A DNA stretch of 25,529 nucleotides from a virus, in the IMG/VR virus record IMGVR_UViG_3300025157_000003, positions 1 to 25,529 of that record. The stretch is one strand, 5' to 3'. The position numbers and the translations under genes are program-made. The notes beneath the pieces are model-generated. The model was given only the letters and a program-made list of their open reading frames with translations, had not been told where the DNA came from and did not search any database. Each line of letters starts with the position of its first letter. Position 1 is the first letter of the stretch. Below, one piece after another: positions 1 through 6,391 of the stretch.

Positions 1-6
1 GCTCGC

Positions 7-543
7 GTGCGGGAACAGCTGCCAGCGCGCTTGATCATGGTGGGCGACGGCCCCGAGCGGCCGCGTGCCGCCGAGTGCGCCGAGCGGCTGGGCGTCGCCG
101 AGTACGTCACGTTCCTGCGCGGCAACCGCACGCCGCTGCACGAGAAGATCATCTACTTCGAGACCAGCCGTCCCGAGGCCGAGATCGAGCTGGCGATGCA
201 GTACGACGACGGGTACGCGGAGAACACGCACACCTTCGTCAACAACATCAACACGCACGAGGGCGGCACGCACCTGACCGGCCTCAAGGCCGCGCTCACC
301 CGCACGATCAACGACTACGCGCACCGCGCCGGGCTGTCGCTGTCGACATCGGATTTTGCCAAGTGCGCCGCAGCCGACTCGTCGAAGTTCCGCTCGATCG
401 TGGCCGAAGTCGTACGCGAGACGGAGGAGAGAATTTCGGAAGTTGCGGCGCGGGACGGCGAGGCGGTCCGGCCGGACGCGGATCCTCGCTTGTTGGCACC
501 TGTGCGGTGGTATTGTTCCCGTGACGAGGATCGGAAATCGTGA
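7..543 (+). CDS. Chimeric open frame: BshA-like GT piece + GyrB piece + phage-like C-terminus
   Basis: This 178-codon frame is probably not one natural gene. Residues about 6-39 read like the second Rossmann domain of a BshA-type GT4 glycosyltransferase ([11 protein letters not shown], then an AERLGV..YVTFL stretch). Residues about 40-110 read like the GyrB transducer domain ([36 protein letters not shown]). Residues 111-178 match neither. They contain a helical, charged segment ([20 protein letters not shown]) and end in a TGA that overlaps the next gene's GTG by the usual 4 bases, so only this last part is likely a true phage gene, missing its 5' end. The frame also has no start of its own that makes sense for either family. 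Assembly chimerism at a contig end is the simplest explanation. Confidence 0.55.
   Translation: MREQLPARLIMVGDGPERPRAAECAERLGVAEYVTFLRGNRTPLHEKIIYFETSRPEAEIELAMQYDDGYAENTHTFVNNINTHEGGTHLTGLKAALTRTINDYAHRAGLSLSTSDFAKCAAADSSKFRSIVAEVVRETEERISEVAARDGEAVRPDADPRLLAPVRWYCSRDEDRKS
22..123 (+). pseudogene. BshA-like glycosyltransferase fragment
   Basis: Only about 34 residues are present. The motif MVGDGPERP followed by a helix and YVTFL is characteristic of the GT4 C-terminal Rossmann domain in BshA, the enzyme that makes N-acetylglucosaminyl-malate for bacillithiol. The conserved GKQD..E...ADLFLLPSE continuation of the family is absent, because the frame turns into GyrB-like sequence at about base 124. 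Another GT4 enzyme is possible; the fragment is too short to tell. Confidence 0.45.
124..336 (+). pseudogene. gyrB: DNA gyrase subunit B fragment (transducer domain)
   Basis: About 71 residues match the GyrB transducer region: [10 protein letters not shown], then [18 protein letters not shown], then [18 protein letters not shown] and NDYAHRAGL. The family would continue with a GDDxREGLxAVxSVK segment, which is absent here. No ATPase motifs precede it and no TOPRIM domain follows. It is therefore an internal slice of a housekeeping gene joined on both sides to unrelated sequence. The identification is secure; how it got here is not. Confidence 0.8.
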
Positions 544-746
544 CGGAAAAGAAGCGAAGTCGCGGGCGCGCCCGAACCATGCGATCTTCGCCCGGGCGAC
601 CTCCAGGTCGGGATCCTGCAACAACCGCGCGATACGTCGACGCCGGCTTCGGGTGGCTTCCGGACGCCGATGTGGCGCGTGCCCTCGGGATCACGCGGCA
701 GGCGGTTTCGGACTACCGCAGGCGCCATGGGAGCCGGAAGGCGTGA
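540..746 (+). CDS. Small helix-turn-helix DNA-binding protein
   Basis: A 68-residue basic protein. The N-terminus is Arg/Lys-rich ([10 protein letters not shown]) and the C-terminal half holds a helix-turn-helix of the form [23 protein letters not shown], with the AxxLGxTRQAVSxYRR pattern of a recognition helix. Such tiny HTH proteins in phages are candidate transcription regulators or small-terminase-like DNA binders; which applies here cannot be decided. The GTG start overlaps the previous TGA (GTGA) and its own stop overlaps the next GTG in the same way, so it is translationally coupled in a chain. No output or dimerisation domain is visible. Confidence 0.6.
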   Translation: MTEKKRSRGRARTMRSSPGRPPGRDPATTARYVDAGFGWLPDADVARALGITRQAVSDYRRRHGSRKA

Positions 747-838
747 GCGACCTCGACTGGTCTTGGCTCGGGCTGCTCGGGACGGGCGCGCTCGCATTCG
801 GGATCGCGGCGATCCGGGCTTGGGCTGGGGGGGAGTGA
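743..838 (+). CDS. 31-residue single-helix membrane peptide
   Basis: This very short gene starts at a GTG that overlaps the upstream stop by four bases and ends at a TGA at 836-838. The product begins with an acidic, Trp-containing head (SDLDWSW) and continues as one hydrophobic helix (LGLLGTGALAFGIAAIRAW). The coupling pattern and the clean membrane helix support a real gene. The function is unknown. It resembles 21442-21543 in size and layout, though not in sequence. Confidence 0.5.
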   Translation: MSDLDWSWLGLLGTGALAFGIAAIRAWAGGE

Positions 839-845
839 TCGAGAT

Positions 846-1187
846 ATGGGCATGCAGTCCGTGGGCGCGAGAGGAGGCGGGTTCCCGAAGCTCGTCGCCG
901 CCGATTCCGTGACGATGGAGGCGGGGGCGATCCAGGTTCTCCTCAAGTCCGTGCGGTTCTTCCGTTCGTTCACGGATTCGGCGTCGAGCATCCGCGTTTC
1001 GATCAACGTCGTTTCCGGCACCGGGACAATCGTCCTCAAGATAGACGGCGTGGAGAAGACATCCGCTTCCGCGGCACCTGGAAAGATCGACCTCCTGGCC
1101 CCCGTTCCATCCGCAGGGACTAGCATCCTCGTCGAGATTTTTGGGACTTCCGCGATCATCGACTTGACCGAAGTGCATCTAGTTTGA
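846..1187 (+). CDS. Hypothetical beta-rich virion protein
   Basis: A 113-residue protein made of alternating hydrophobic strands (SIRVSINVVSGTGTIVLKID, ILVEIFGT), suggesting a small beta-sandwich such as those found on virion surfaces. It ends in IIDLTEVHLV, echoing the LKLTEVYQIIL ending of the next gene, so the two may share a C-terminal beta domain. No strong SD precedes the ATG. Position in a run of fibre-type genes suggests a minor virion or fibre-associated role; this is inference from context. Confidence 0.55.
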   Translation: MGMQSVGARGGGFPKLVAADSVTMEAGAIQVLLKSVRFFRSFTDSASSIRVSINVVSGTGTIVLKIDGVEKTSASAAPGKIDLLAPVPSAGTSILVEIFGTSAIIDLTEVHLV

Positions 1188-1199
1188 CGAGGAGGCGTT

Positions 1200-1769
1200 T
1201 TGGCGATCGACATGCGCGGGCAGATCACGTCGGAGAAGATTGCAATCGGAGCGGTGGACGGGGACAAGCATATCATTGCCGGGACGGTGGGGACCGCGCG
1301 GTTCGCGCTCGCGTCGGTCACCTCGCAGGTTCTGGCGGACAACGCCGTCACGCCCGTCAAGGTCAACGAAAAAGTCCGCACGCGTCCGCTCGCTTCCGAC
1401 GATACGGAGGTCACGAACGCGGCGGCGACGGACAAGACCGTCGACTTCGAGGTAAAGAACGTCCGTTTCGCGGTGAAGGATGCCGTCGCCGGCATTCCGG
1501 ACAAGATCGTCGTGGCCGTGGAGATCAAGACGAGCGTCGCGACCTCGATGACCACGCTGTCCGCCTATCTCGACGACGAGGCGTCGCCGAGGGCGAGCGT
1601 GTCCACGGCCTCGACATCCTACGACCTCGTCACGATCTCCTTCACGGCGGGGATCGGAGCGGCGCAGATCGCCGACGGCTCGCACAGTCTCAAGCTCAAG
1701 ATCAAGTCCTCGCTCGCGATCGGGATCGCGAGCCTGAAACTCACCGAAGTGTACCAGATCATCCTCTAA
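1200..1769 (+). CDS. Putative tail-fibre / virion adhesion protein
   Basis: A 189-residue protein. The N-terminal 55 residues have the repeated linker style seen in phage fibres (QITSEKIAIGAVDG, then LADNAVTPVKVNEK), and the rest is beta-rich and ends in LKLTEVYQIIL. The start is TTG at 1200, chosen because a strong SD (GAGGAGG, 1189-1195) sits just upstream; an internal ATG at 1212 lacks this spacing. Its initiation region closely resembles that of the tail tube gene at 11096. Probable role: a short trimeric fibre or its attachment segment. Cellular location would be the virion surface. Confidence 0.6.
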   Translation: MAIDMRGQITSEKIAIGAVDGDKHIIAGTVGTARFALASVTSQVLADNAVTPVKVNEKVRTRPLASDDTEVTNAAATDKTVDFEVKNVRFAVKDAVAGIPDKIVVAVEIKTSVATSMTTLSAYLDDEASPRASVSTASTSYDLVTISFTAGIGAAQIADGSHSLKLKIKSSLAIGIASLKLTEVYQIIL

Positions 1770-1795
1770 TTGCGCTCTGCGAGAGCCGATCGAAG

Positions 1796-2440
1796 ATGGC
1801 CGGCGAAATCCAAATCCACGCGGACGTGACGGCGGTCACGCTCTACGCGCACGTCTGGAACTCGACGGGGAAGATATTCAACGCGACGACTTCCGCCTTC
1901 GAGACCTACGCGACCGCCAATATCGGCGACTACGACATCGCCATGACCGAACAGGGAACGGCGAGCCGGTTCTACCTGGGCGACATGCCGGCGGTCGTCG
2001 CCGGAATATACTACGTCACCGTGCAGCAGCGATTGCTTCTTGCGCCCGCCGAGAATGACACGCTCAAGGGAACCGAGAACGTCTATTGGGACGGCGCGGC
2101 CGCGATCTTCTCCCCGCTCTCGACGCCGTCTTCGAGGCTCGCGACGGACTCGGCGGGGCGGGTCACCATCGGATCAATTCTGGCGAACGCAGTGGATGCC
2201 GCGGCGATCAAGACGGATGCGCGCGAGGCACTGGCGAACGCGCTTCTCGACCTCACGAACGGGATCGAGATGGGATTCACGCTTCGTAAGACGATGCGCC
2301 TGATCGCCGCCGTCCTGTGCGGTAAGACGTCCGGCGGGGCGGCAAACCCGATCTTCCGGTCGATAGACGATACGACCGACCGGGTAGCGACGAAGGCCAC
2401 CGGAGACGGCAACCGTACGTCGGTGACCCTGACTCCTTGA
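1796..2440 (+). CDS. Conserved phage virion-associated protein of unknown function
   Basis: A 214-residue protein of a recurrent but uncharacterised phage type. Its layout is an N-terminal beta domain (TLYAHVWNSTGKIFN...FETY, YDIAMTEQGT..FYLGDMP, GIYYVTVQQ) followed by a helical C-terminal half (ALANALLDLTNGIEMGFTLR, MRLIAAVLCGKTSGG) and a terminal DDTTDRVATKATGDGNRTSV motif. I recognise the pattern from phage structural clusters but know no proven function. The ATG at 1796 was chosen over the longer open frame upstream because the upstream part overlaps the preceding gene in another frame. Confidence 0.65.
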   Translation: MAGEIQIHADVTAVTLYAHVWNSTGKIFNATTSAFETYATANIGDYDIAMTEQGTASRFYLGDMPAVVAGIYYVTVQQRLLLAPAENDTLKGTENVYWDGAAAIFSPLSTPSSRLATDSAGRVTIGSILANAVDAAAIKTDAREALANALLDLTNGIEMGFTLRKTMRLIAAVLCGKTSGGAANPIFRSIDDTTDRVATKATGDGNRTSVTLTP

Positions 2441-2453
2441 GCGAAATCTGGCC

Positions 2454-2996
2454 GTGGGCGGGTTGCATCAATTCGCTTCGTTCCACTTCGGGTCCCTGCA
2501 CTTCGCGCAACAGGGATACGGCTTGCAGCCGCGCGGGAAAGGCCGGGTCCAAGAAGTCCGGCCGCTCCTCGACCTTGGCTGGATCGAGACGACGTACCGG
2601 GAGCCCAAGCGAGCGCCGGCGATCCTCCCGCCGCCGAAGCGGAGGAAGCGGAATCCCGACGGATTCCCTTCCGCTCCGGTACCGATCGTGCCTGCGCCGG
2701 CGGTCCCTTTGCCGGAGGTCGAAGCCCTCGCCGACATCGTCTTCGGTCCAAGGCTTCCCCTGCCCGAGATCGGGTCCCGGGCTCCGACCGAGAAAAATAT
2801 CCATTCGATCCTTGACATTCCGCTGGCCGATCCTGTAATCTCGAAACCGTTCACCGCGCGGGTCCGGTCCCCGGGCGTCATGCCCGCCCGCGCGCGCGAG
2901 ATGGCGACGCACGTCGCCAAGTGCAGGGGCCGGGCGTTTCTGGGGGTGCGACGGCAGCAGGTGACGGTCCGACGACGCGAGAGGTTCTCCGGCTGA
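2454..2996 (+). CDS. Hypothetical virion protein with FxFGSLxF start and Pro-rich tail
   Basis: A 180-residue product that begins with an aromatic repeat-like segment (LHQFASFHFGSLHFAQQGYG) seen near the start of many small phage structural proteins, followed by a Pro/Arg-rich linker and a basic C-terminus. Third-codon-position G/C bias holds in this frame to nearly the stop, supporting it over the competing frame that ends at 2838. The start is uncertain: GTG 2454 or TTG 2463, neither with a clear SD. Its 3' end contains a sigma-70-like promoter and overlaps the next ORF. Function unknown. Confidence 0.5.
   Translation: MGGLHQFASFHFGSLHFAQQGYGLQPRGKGRVQEVRPLLDLGWIETTYREPKRAPAILPPPKRRKRNPDGFPSAPVPIVPAPAVPLPEVEALADIVFGPRLPLPEIGSRAPTEKNIHSILDIPLADPVISKPFTARVRSPGVMPARAREMATHVAKCRGRAFLGVRRQQVTVRRRERFSG
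2812..2841 (+). promoter_or_regulatory. Sigma-70-like promoter candidate inside the end of the 2454 ORF
   Basis: TTGACA at 2812-2817 (perfect -35), an 18-base spacer, and TAATCT at 2836-2841 (-10, matching the key T-A....T positions). It would fire into the composite protease gene and capsid genes, allowing them to be expressed apart from the upstream fibre genes. It lies within coding sequence, so chance occurrence is possible. Confidence 0.45.
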
Positions 2997-5398
2997 CCAA
3001 GACCGCCTCCGAGCGGTACAGGCAGGCCGTGGATTTCGCGCCCGCGCTCCCGGCCGACGCGGCCCTCGCCAGCGCTACGGCGAAGGCGATGGACGAGGAC
3101 TCCGGTGCGGACGCCACGCTCGAAGTCCTCGACTCGCCGCAGTGCGACGTCCGCGGCTCGACCGCGACCTGCCTCGTCAAGGGCGGGCTGCCTGGGCATG
3201 CCTACGCCGTTTCGGTCTTGGCGAATCTGACCACCGGCGAGCGCGTCGAAGAGTCGTTCATCCTCAAGATCGATGGCGGGAAGTCCGATTCCCCTTCGCC
3301 ATCGATCTCGGCGGCAGCGACCGCTTCTCTCGCCGCCTCCGGATTGCGGCAGGGCGACGCGGTCGCCAAGGTCGAGGCTTCCGAAATCTCGCGCACGCCC
3401 GAGACCGGCGACCGCAAGCCGTCGGGTCGGTTCACTTACCTCGGCTCCGGAGTCCCGGCCTCGACGCGCCGCGCCGACGCCTACGGCCGCGGCGAGGGCG
3501 ACCGACGCAGGATCGTCCTCCGTGCCGTGGGGATCCCGGCGGACCATCCCCCCGTCTGGCCCGCCGACGTGGACGAGTCGACCGCCGAAAAGAAGACCGT
3601 ACCCGTATCCAAGCTGGTGCTGACGCGGCCGACGGCCGTGCGCGGCCGGCTCGGGCGCGCGGCGAAGACGTTCAAGGCGGGCCTCAAGAACGAGGGCGAC
3701 GGCATCTCGCCGATCCTGGTGACGCCTCACGAGGACGGGTCGGACCGGTACGCCGTGGTCCGCGGCAGGGGCGAGCACCGCGTCGCCGCCGCCGCGCTGG
3801 AGGATCCGAAAGCGGAAGTTCCGGTACTGGTCGCGCCGAGGCGGACGGAGAAGGCGTTCGACCCGAACCAGCCCAGGGACGAGGGCGGACGGTTCAGCGA
3901 AGGCGGAACAGCCCGAGGGAAGAAACCGAAAGAATCGAAGAAGCCGAAGGAACCGAAGGAGCTTGAAATCAAGGCATGGGATGGCAAAGAAACGTTGGTT
4001 CCGGGGCACCTCGTGATGCTGGAAGGCGATGATGAACACGATCATGTCGTCTTGGAAAGCCAGGATGAGCGAGGGGACATTCCGCGCGTCTTAGTTCAAA
4101 CCCTTGGGACCGGATTCACGATTGCTCCTACGACCCGCGTTGCCAGGAATTTTATCAAGCCGAAATTGGCCAAGCAGCTTTCGACTTCGGTGTTCGGCGC
4201 GGGCGCTGAGCTCGCGCCCAGGGGATACGGGAGGCTGAAGACTCGCGATCGCAGGCTCGGCGCCGACGCGAAGCGGCAAGCTGCATCCGGCAAGAACCCT
4301 CCGAGCTGGGTGGCCGACGAGGTGATCTGGGAGAAGGCCAAGACCGCGGCGAAGAAGACCTACGACGAGGACGACGCCGCGTTCTGGCCCGTCGTCACGA
4401 CGATATACCGGAAGATGGGCGGAGAAGTCCGATCGACGGCCAAGAAGCAGGAGGACGACGTGAGCGACGCGGCGAAGAACAAGATCGAGATGCGCAAGCG
4501 CGAGATGGGTCTGTCGTCCTCCGAACTGCGCAACAAGATCAGCGCGGCCGTGAAGGCCAAGTTCGGGATGTACGCCTGGGTGATCGAGGTTTTTCCCGAC
4601 ACGCAATACGTCGTCGTGGACAAGGGCGGGTACGGCTACCCCGACTCCGGGGAAGGCCGGAAGCTCTGCCGGATCGAGTACGAGATCGGCGACGACGACG
4701 CGATCGAGCTCGGGGAGCCGGAGATCGTCGAGCTCGACTACGTGCCCTTGAAGAAAGAGAAAGAGGTCGAAGTCGAGGCCGCATGGGACGAAAAGACGGA
4801 AAAACACGTCGTCTCCTGCGCGAGTCCCGAAGAAGCGACGGCGCTCGCCAAGGCGCTCGCCGAAACCGGGAGCGCCACGGCGGTCGAGATCCCCGACGGC
4901 GAGTCCGCGTTCTCTTTTCGATTGACGGACGGATCGGCGGCAGGGAAATCCGCGCGCGTCTTCGCGGTCGCCGAGTACGAGGAATGGGGAGCGCCCGGGT
5001 CCGACCTCTCGGAGGTCGTGAAGTCGCTGGAAATCCTCGACGACGACGACGAGATCAGGAAGGCGGCGGAGGAGAAGGGCCTGCTGACCATGCTCGCCTA
5101 TCCGGCGAACAGGAAGGACAAGCAGAACGAGTGGACGGACGAGGACGAGCTGGAGAAGGCCGCGCACGGCTTCCTCGCCGAGCACAGGAGGATCAACCTC
5201 TTCCACAGGGACGACGATCCGAGCGAGGTCGTCGAGAGCTGGATCGCGCGGAACGATTGGAAGGTCGGTACGAGGACCGTCAAGAAGGGCGACTGGCTGA
5301 TGACGGTCAGACTTTCGGAAAAGGCGAAGAAGCTCTACAAGGAAGGCAAGATCCGGGGCGCGAGCATCGAGGGATCGGCCGTCCGGGTGCCGGCGTAG
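2921..5398 (+). CDS. Composite protein: fibre-adaptor-like and ParB-like domains plus C-terminal XkdF-type prohead protease
   Basis: An 825-residue frame with several units. Residues about 25-117 resemble the phage fibre-tail adaptor fold (VDFAPALPADAALASAT, LVKGGLPGHAYAVSV). Residues about 225-305 look ParB/Srx-like (ISPILVTP, GRGEHRVAAA). FDPNQPRDEGGRFS (313-326) is a common phage linker. Residues 348-425 come from lower-GC DNA. Residues 459-501 contain NPPSWVADEVIWEKA and IYRKMGG. Residues 725-825 match XkdF/Peptidase_S78_2: YPANRKD, INLFHRDD with likely catalytic H762, VVESWI, KKGDWLMTV, and GASIEGSA with likely nucleophile S815. The protease would trim scaffold and capsid precursor during head maturation. 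The start may instead be CTG 2993, which overlaps the previous stop. An internal SD+GTG at 4460 could yield the protease alone. Confidence 0.75.
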   Translation: MQGPGVSGGATAAGDGPTTREVLRLTKTASERYRQAVDFAPALPADAALASATAKAMDEDSGADATLEVLDSPQCDVRGSTATCLVKGGLPGHAYAVSVLANLTTGERVEESFILKIDGGKSDSPSPSISAAATASLAASGLRQGDAVAKVEASEISRTPETGDRKPSGRFTYLGSGVPASTRRADAYGRGEGDRRRIVLRAVGIPADHPPVWPADVDESTAEKKTVPVSKLVLTRPTAVRGRLGRAAKTFKAGLKNEGDGISPILVTPHEDGSDRYAVVRGRGEHRVAAAALEDPKAEVPVLVAPRRTEKAFDPNQPRDEGGRFSEGGTARGKKPKESKKPKEPKELEIKAWDGKETLVPGHLVMLEGDDEHDHVVLESQDERGDIPRVLVQTLGTGFTIAPTTRVARNFIKPKLAKQLSTSVFGAGAELAPRGYGRLKTRDRRLGADAKRQAASGKNPPSWVADEVIWEKAKTAAKKTYDEDDAAFWPVVTTIYRKMGGEVRSTAKKQEDDVSDAAKNKIEMRKREMGLSSSELRNKISAAVKAKFGMYAWVIEVFPDTQYVVVDKGGYGYPDSGEGRKLCRIEYEIGDDDAIELGEPEIVELDYVPLKKEKEVEVEAAWDEKTEKHVVSCASPEEATALAKALAETGSATAVEIPDGESAFSFRLTDGSAAGKSARVFAVAEYEEWGAPGSDLSEVVKSLEILDDDDEIRKAAEEKGLLTMLAYPANRKDKQNEWTDEDELEKAAHGFLAEHRRINLFHRDDDPSEVVESWIARNDWKVGTRTVKKGDWLMTVRLSEKAKKLYKEGKIRGASIEGSAVRVPA
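4449..4462 (+). promoter_or_regulatory. Internal ribosome binding site and GTG start within the protease ORF
   Basis: AGGAGG at 4449-4454, a 5-base spacer and an in-frame GTG at 4460-4462 (residue 514). Initiation here would give a 312-residue product starting (M)SDAAKNKIEM and containing the whole XkdF-like protease domain. The sequence before it is a charged linker, a natural domain boundary. Confidence 0.45.
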
Positions 5399-5466
5399 GA
5401 GACGCGCGCAAAAGACTCGAATCGGACAATTCGACCCCCGGCCCCCCTCCACAAGGGGCCGCGGAC

Positions 5467-5520
5467 GAGAACGGCGGCTTGCAGGAGCCTGCACTTCTGC
5501 GCGGCCGCCGTTCTCGTTTT
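5467..5520 (+). terminator. Strong intrinsic terminator between protease and capsid genes
   Basis: GAGAACGGCGGC (5467-5478) pairs perfectly with GCCGCCGTTCTC (5504-5515) to form a 12-bp stem, followed by GTTTT. The 25-base loop itself contains a TGCAGG/CCTGCA mini-hairpin. It lies in the 154-base gap between the protease gene and the next ORF and could limit or tune readthrough from upstream. A weaker hairpin (GGCCCC 5440-5445 with GGGGCC 5455-5460) sits just before it. Confidence 0.75.
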
Positions 5521-5552
5521 CGGTCGCATCGAACATCGAACGCGGAGGACTC

Positions 5553-5834
5553 ATGGCAGACTCGACCGGGACCAGGGGAAAAGCGAAGTTGGTCAGGATG
5601 CGCGTCACCAAGGTCAGCCTCGTGGACGCGCCCGCGACCGGGGAGGATTTCCTGGTCTACAAGGCGCACGGGGAGGCGGAGGGGCAGTCGCGACCGCTCG
5701 CGCTGTCGGACGTGCCCGGGCTGGCCGCGTTCGCCAAGTCGGAGCCCGACCGCGGGCCGGCACTCTCGTACGACGCGGGCGCCGTCATGCGCATGCTCGG
5801 TTCGATCGGGCGGAACGGTCCGCCGATCCCATGA
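5553..5834 (+). CDS. Small phage protein with VSLVDAPA motif
   Basis: A 93-residue protein whose N-terminus reads KLVRMRVTKVSLVDAPATGEDFLVYKA. The VxxVSLVDxPA pattern is frequent in phage prohead proteins and protease-associated segments next to major capsid genes. The C-terminal half is less distinctive. The ATG is preceded by GGAGG. From its place between the protease and the capsid protein it may be a scaffold-like or protease-linked factor; no catalytic residues are visible. Confidence 0.55.
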   Translation: MADSTGTRGKAKLVRMRVTKVSLVDAPATGEDFLVYKAHGEAEGQSRPLALSDVPGLAAFAKSEPDRGPALSYDAGAVMRMLGSIGRNGPPIP

Positions 5835-5911
5835 CGAATTTCGACACGGCTCTCGGCGCGTCGCCGATCGCCGGAATGGGAAGATGCGGCTGAACGAATC
5901 CAGGAGGAACG

Positions 5912-6301
5912 ATGACGGAACCCAAGGTGATCCAGGTCCAGGAGCCCGTCCTCCGCGCTTTTGCCGCGGCGGTCGGCGCCTTGAACAAGTCGGTCGAGGA
6001 CGCGATCAGGGAAGTCGCTCCGGACGAGATGGTCGCGCCCGTATTCGAGCGCCCGGAACCGATCGAGCACGCGACCAGCCTCGCCAAGACGGCGGAACAG
6101 AACGTCGGGATCCTTCGCAGGCTCTCGAAGAAGGCGAAGGAGGACGGCGAGCGCGCGGCGGCCGTCGCCAAGCGCCTGACGCGGATCCAGAAGGGCCAGA
6201 AGCCCTGCAAGGATTGCGACGGGACCGGCAAGGACCGGAAGAACGTGCAGAAGGACTGCAAGGCTTGCGACGGCGACGGCTTCGACGCCGCCGCGGCGTA
6301 G
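5912..6301 (+). CDS. Helical protein with C-terminal DnaJ-type zinc finger
   Basis: A 129-residue protein. Residues 10-95 are mostly helical and charged (RLSKKAKEDGERAAAVAKRL). The C-terminus carries two CxxCxGxG units: CKDCDGTG (C99, C102) and CKACDGDG (C116, C119), spaced as in one zinc module of the DnaJ cysteine-rich domain. No J domain is present. AGGAGG precedes the ATG. It lies directly before the major capsid gene, so a chaperone-like or scaffold role in capsid folding is a reasonable guess but not shown. The helical part plus zinc finger could also be a minor head protein. Confidence 0.6.
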   Translation: MTEPKVIQVQEPVLRAFAAAVGALNKSVEDAIREVAPDEMVAPVFERPEPIEHATSLAKTAEQNVGILRRLSKKAKEDGERAAAVAKRLTRIQKGQKPCKDCDGTGKDRKNVQKDCKACDGDGFDAAAA

Positions 6302-6316
6302 GGCCGGGGAGAAGAA

Positions 6317-6340
6317 CGCAACGCCCGGCCGCGCGTTGCG
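6317..6340 (+). other. Hairpin in the leader of the major capsid gene
   Basis: CGCAACGC (6317-6324) pairs with GCGTTGCG (6333-6340), an 8-bp stem with an 8-base loop. No T-run follows, so it is not a typical terminator. It could stabilise or process the capsid mRNA. Confidence 0.35.
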
Positions 6341-6391
6341 CCGGGACGGATATCCGGGGACCTAACGGCGTCTTTTCGATCAGGAGGAAGC

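Noticed and set aside
490-516. Promoter before the HTH gene (TTGTTG ... TATTGT)
   Set aside because: Spacing is only 15 bases and the -35 match is poor; a sigma-54 reading (TGGCAC) lacks the required -12 element.
2437-2838. Alternative ORF starting TTG in the overlap with the 1796 gene
   Set aside because: Ser/Arg-rich translation and poor third-position bias compared with the 2454 frame, despite the attractive TTGA overlap.
4091-5611. A 506-codon minus-strand frame opposite the protease gene
   Set aside because: Repetitive Leu/Arg/Val/Asp composition typical of antisense shadows, and it also crosses the terminator at 5467-5520.
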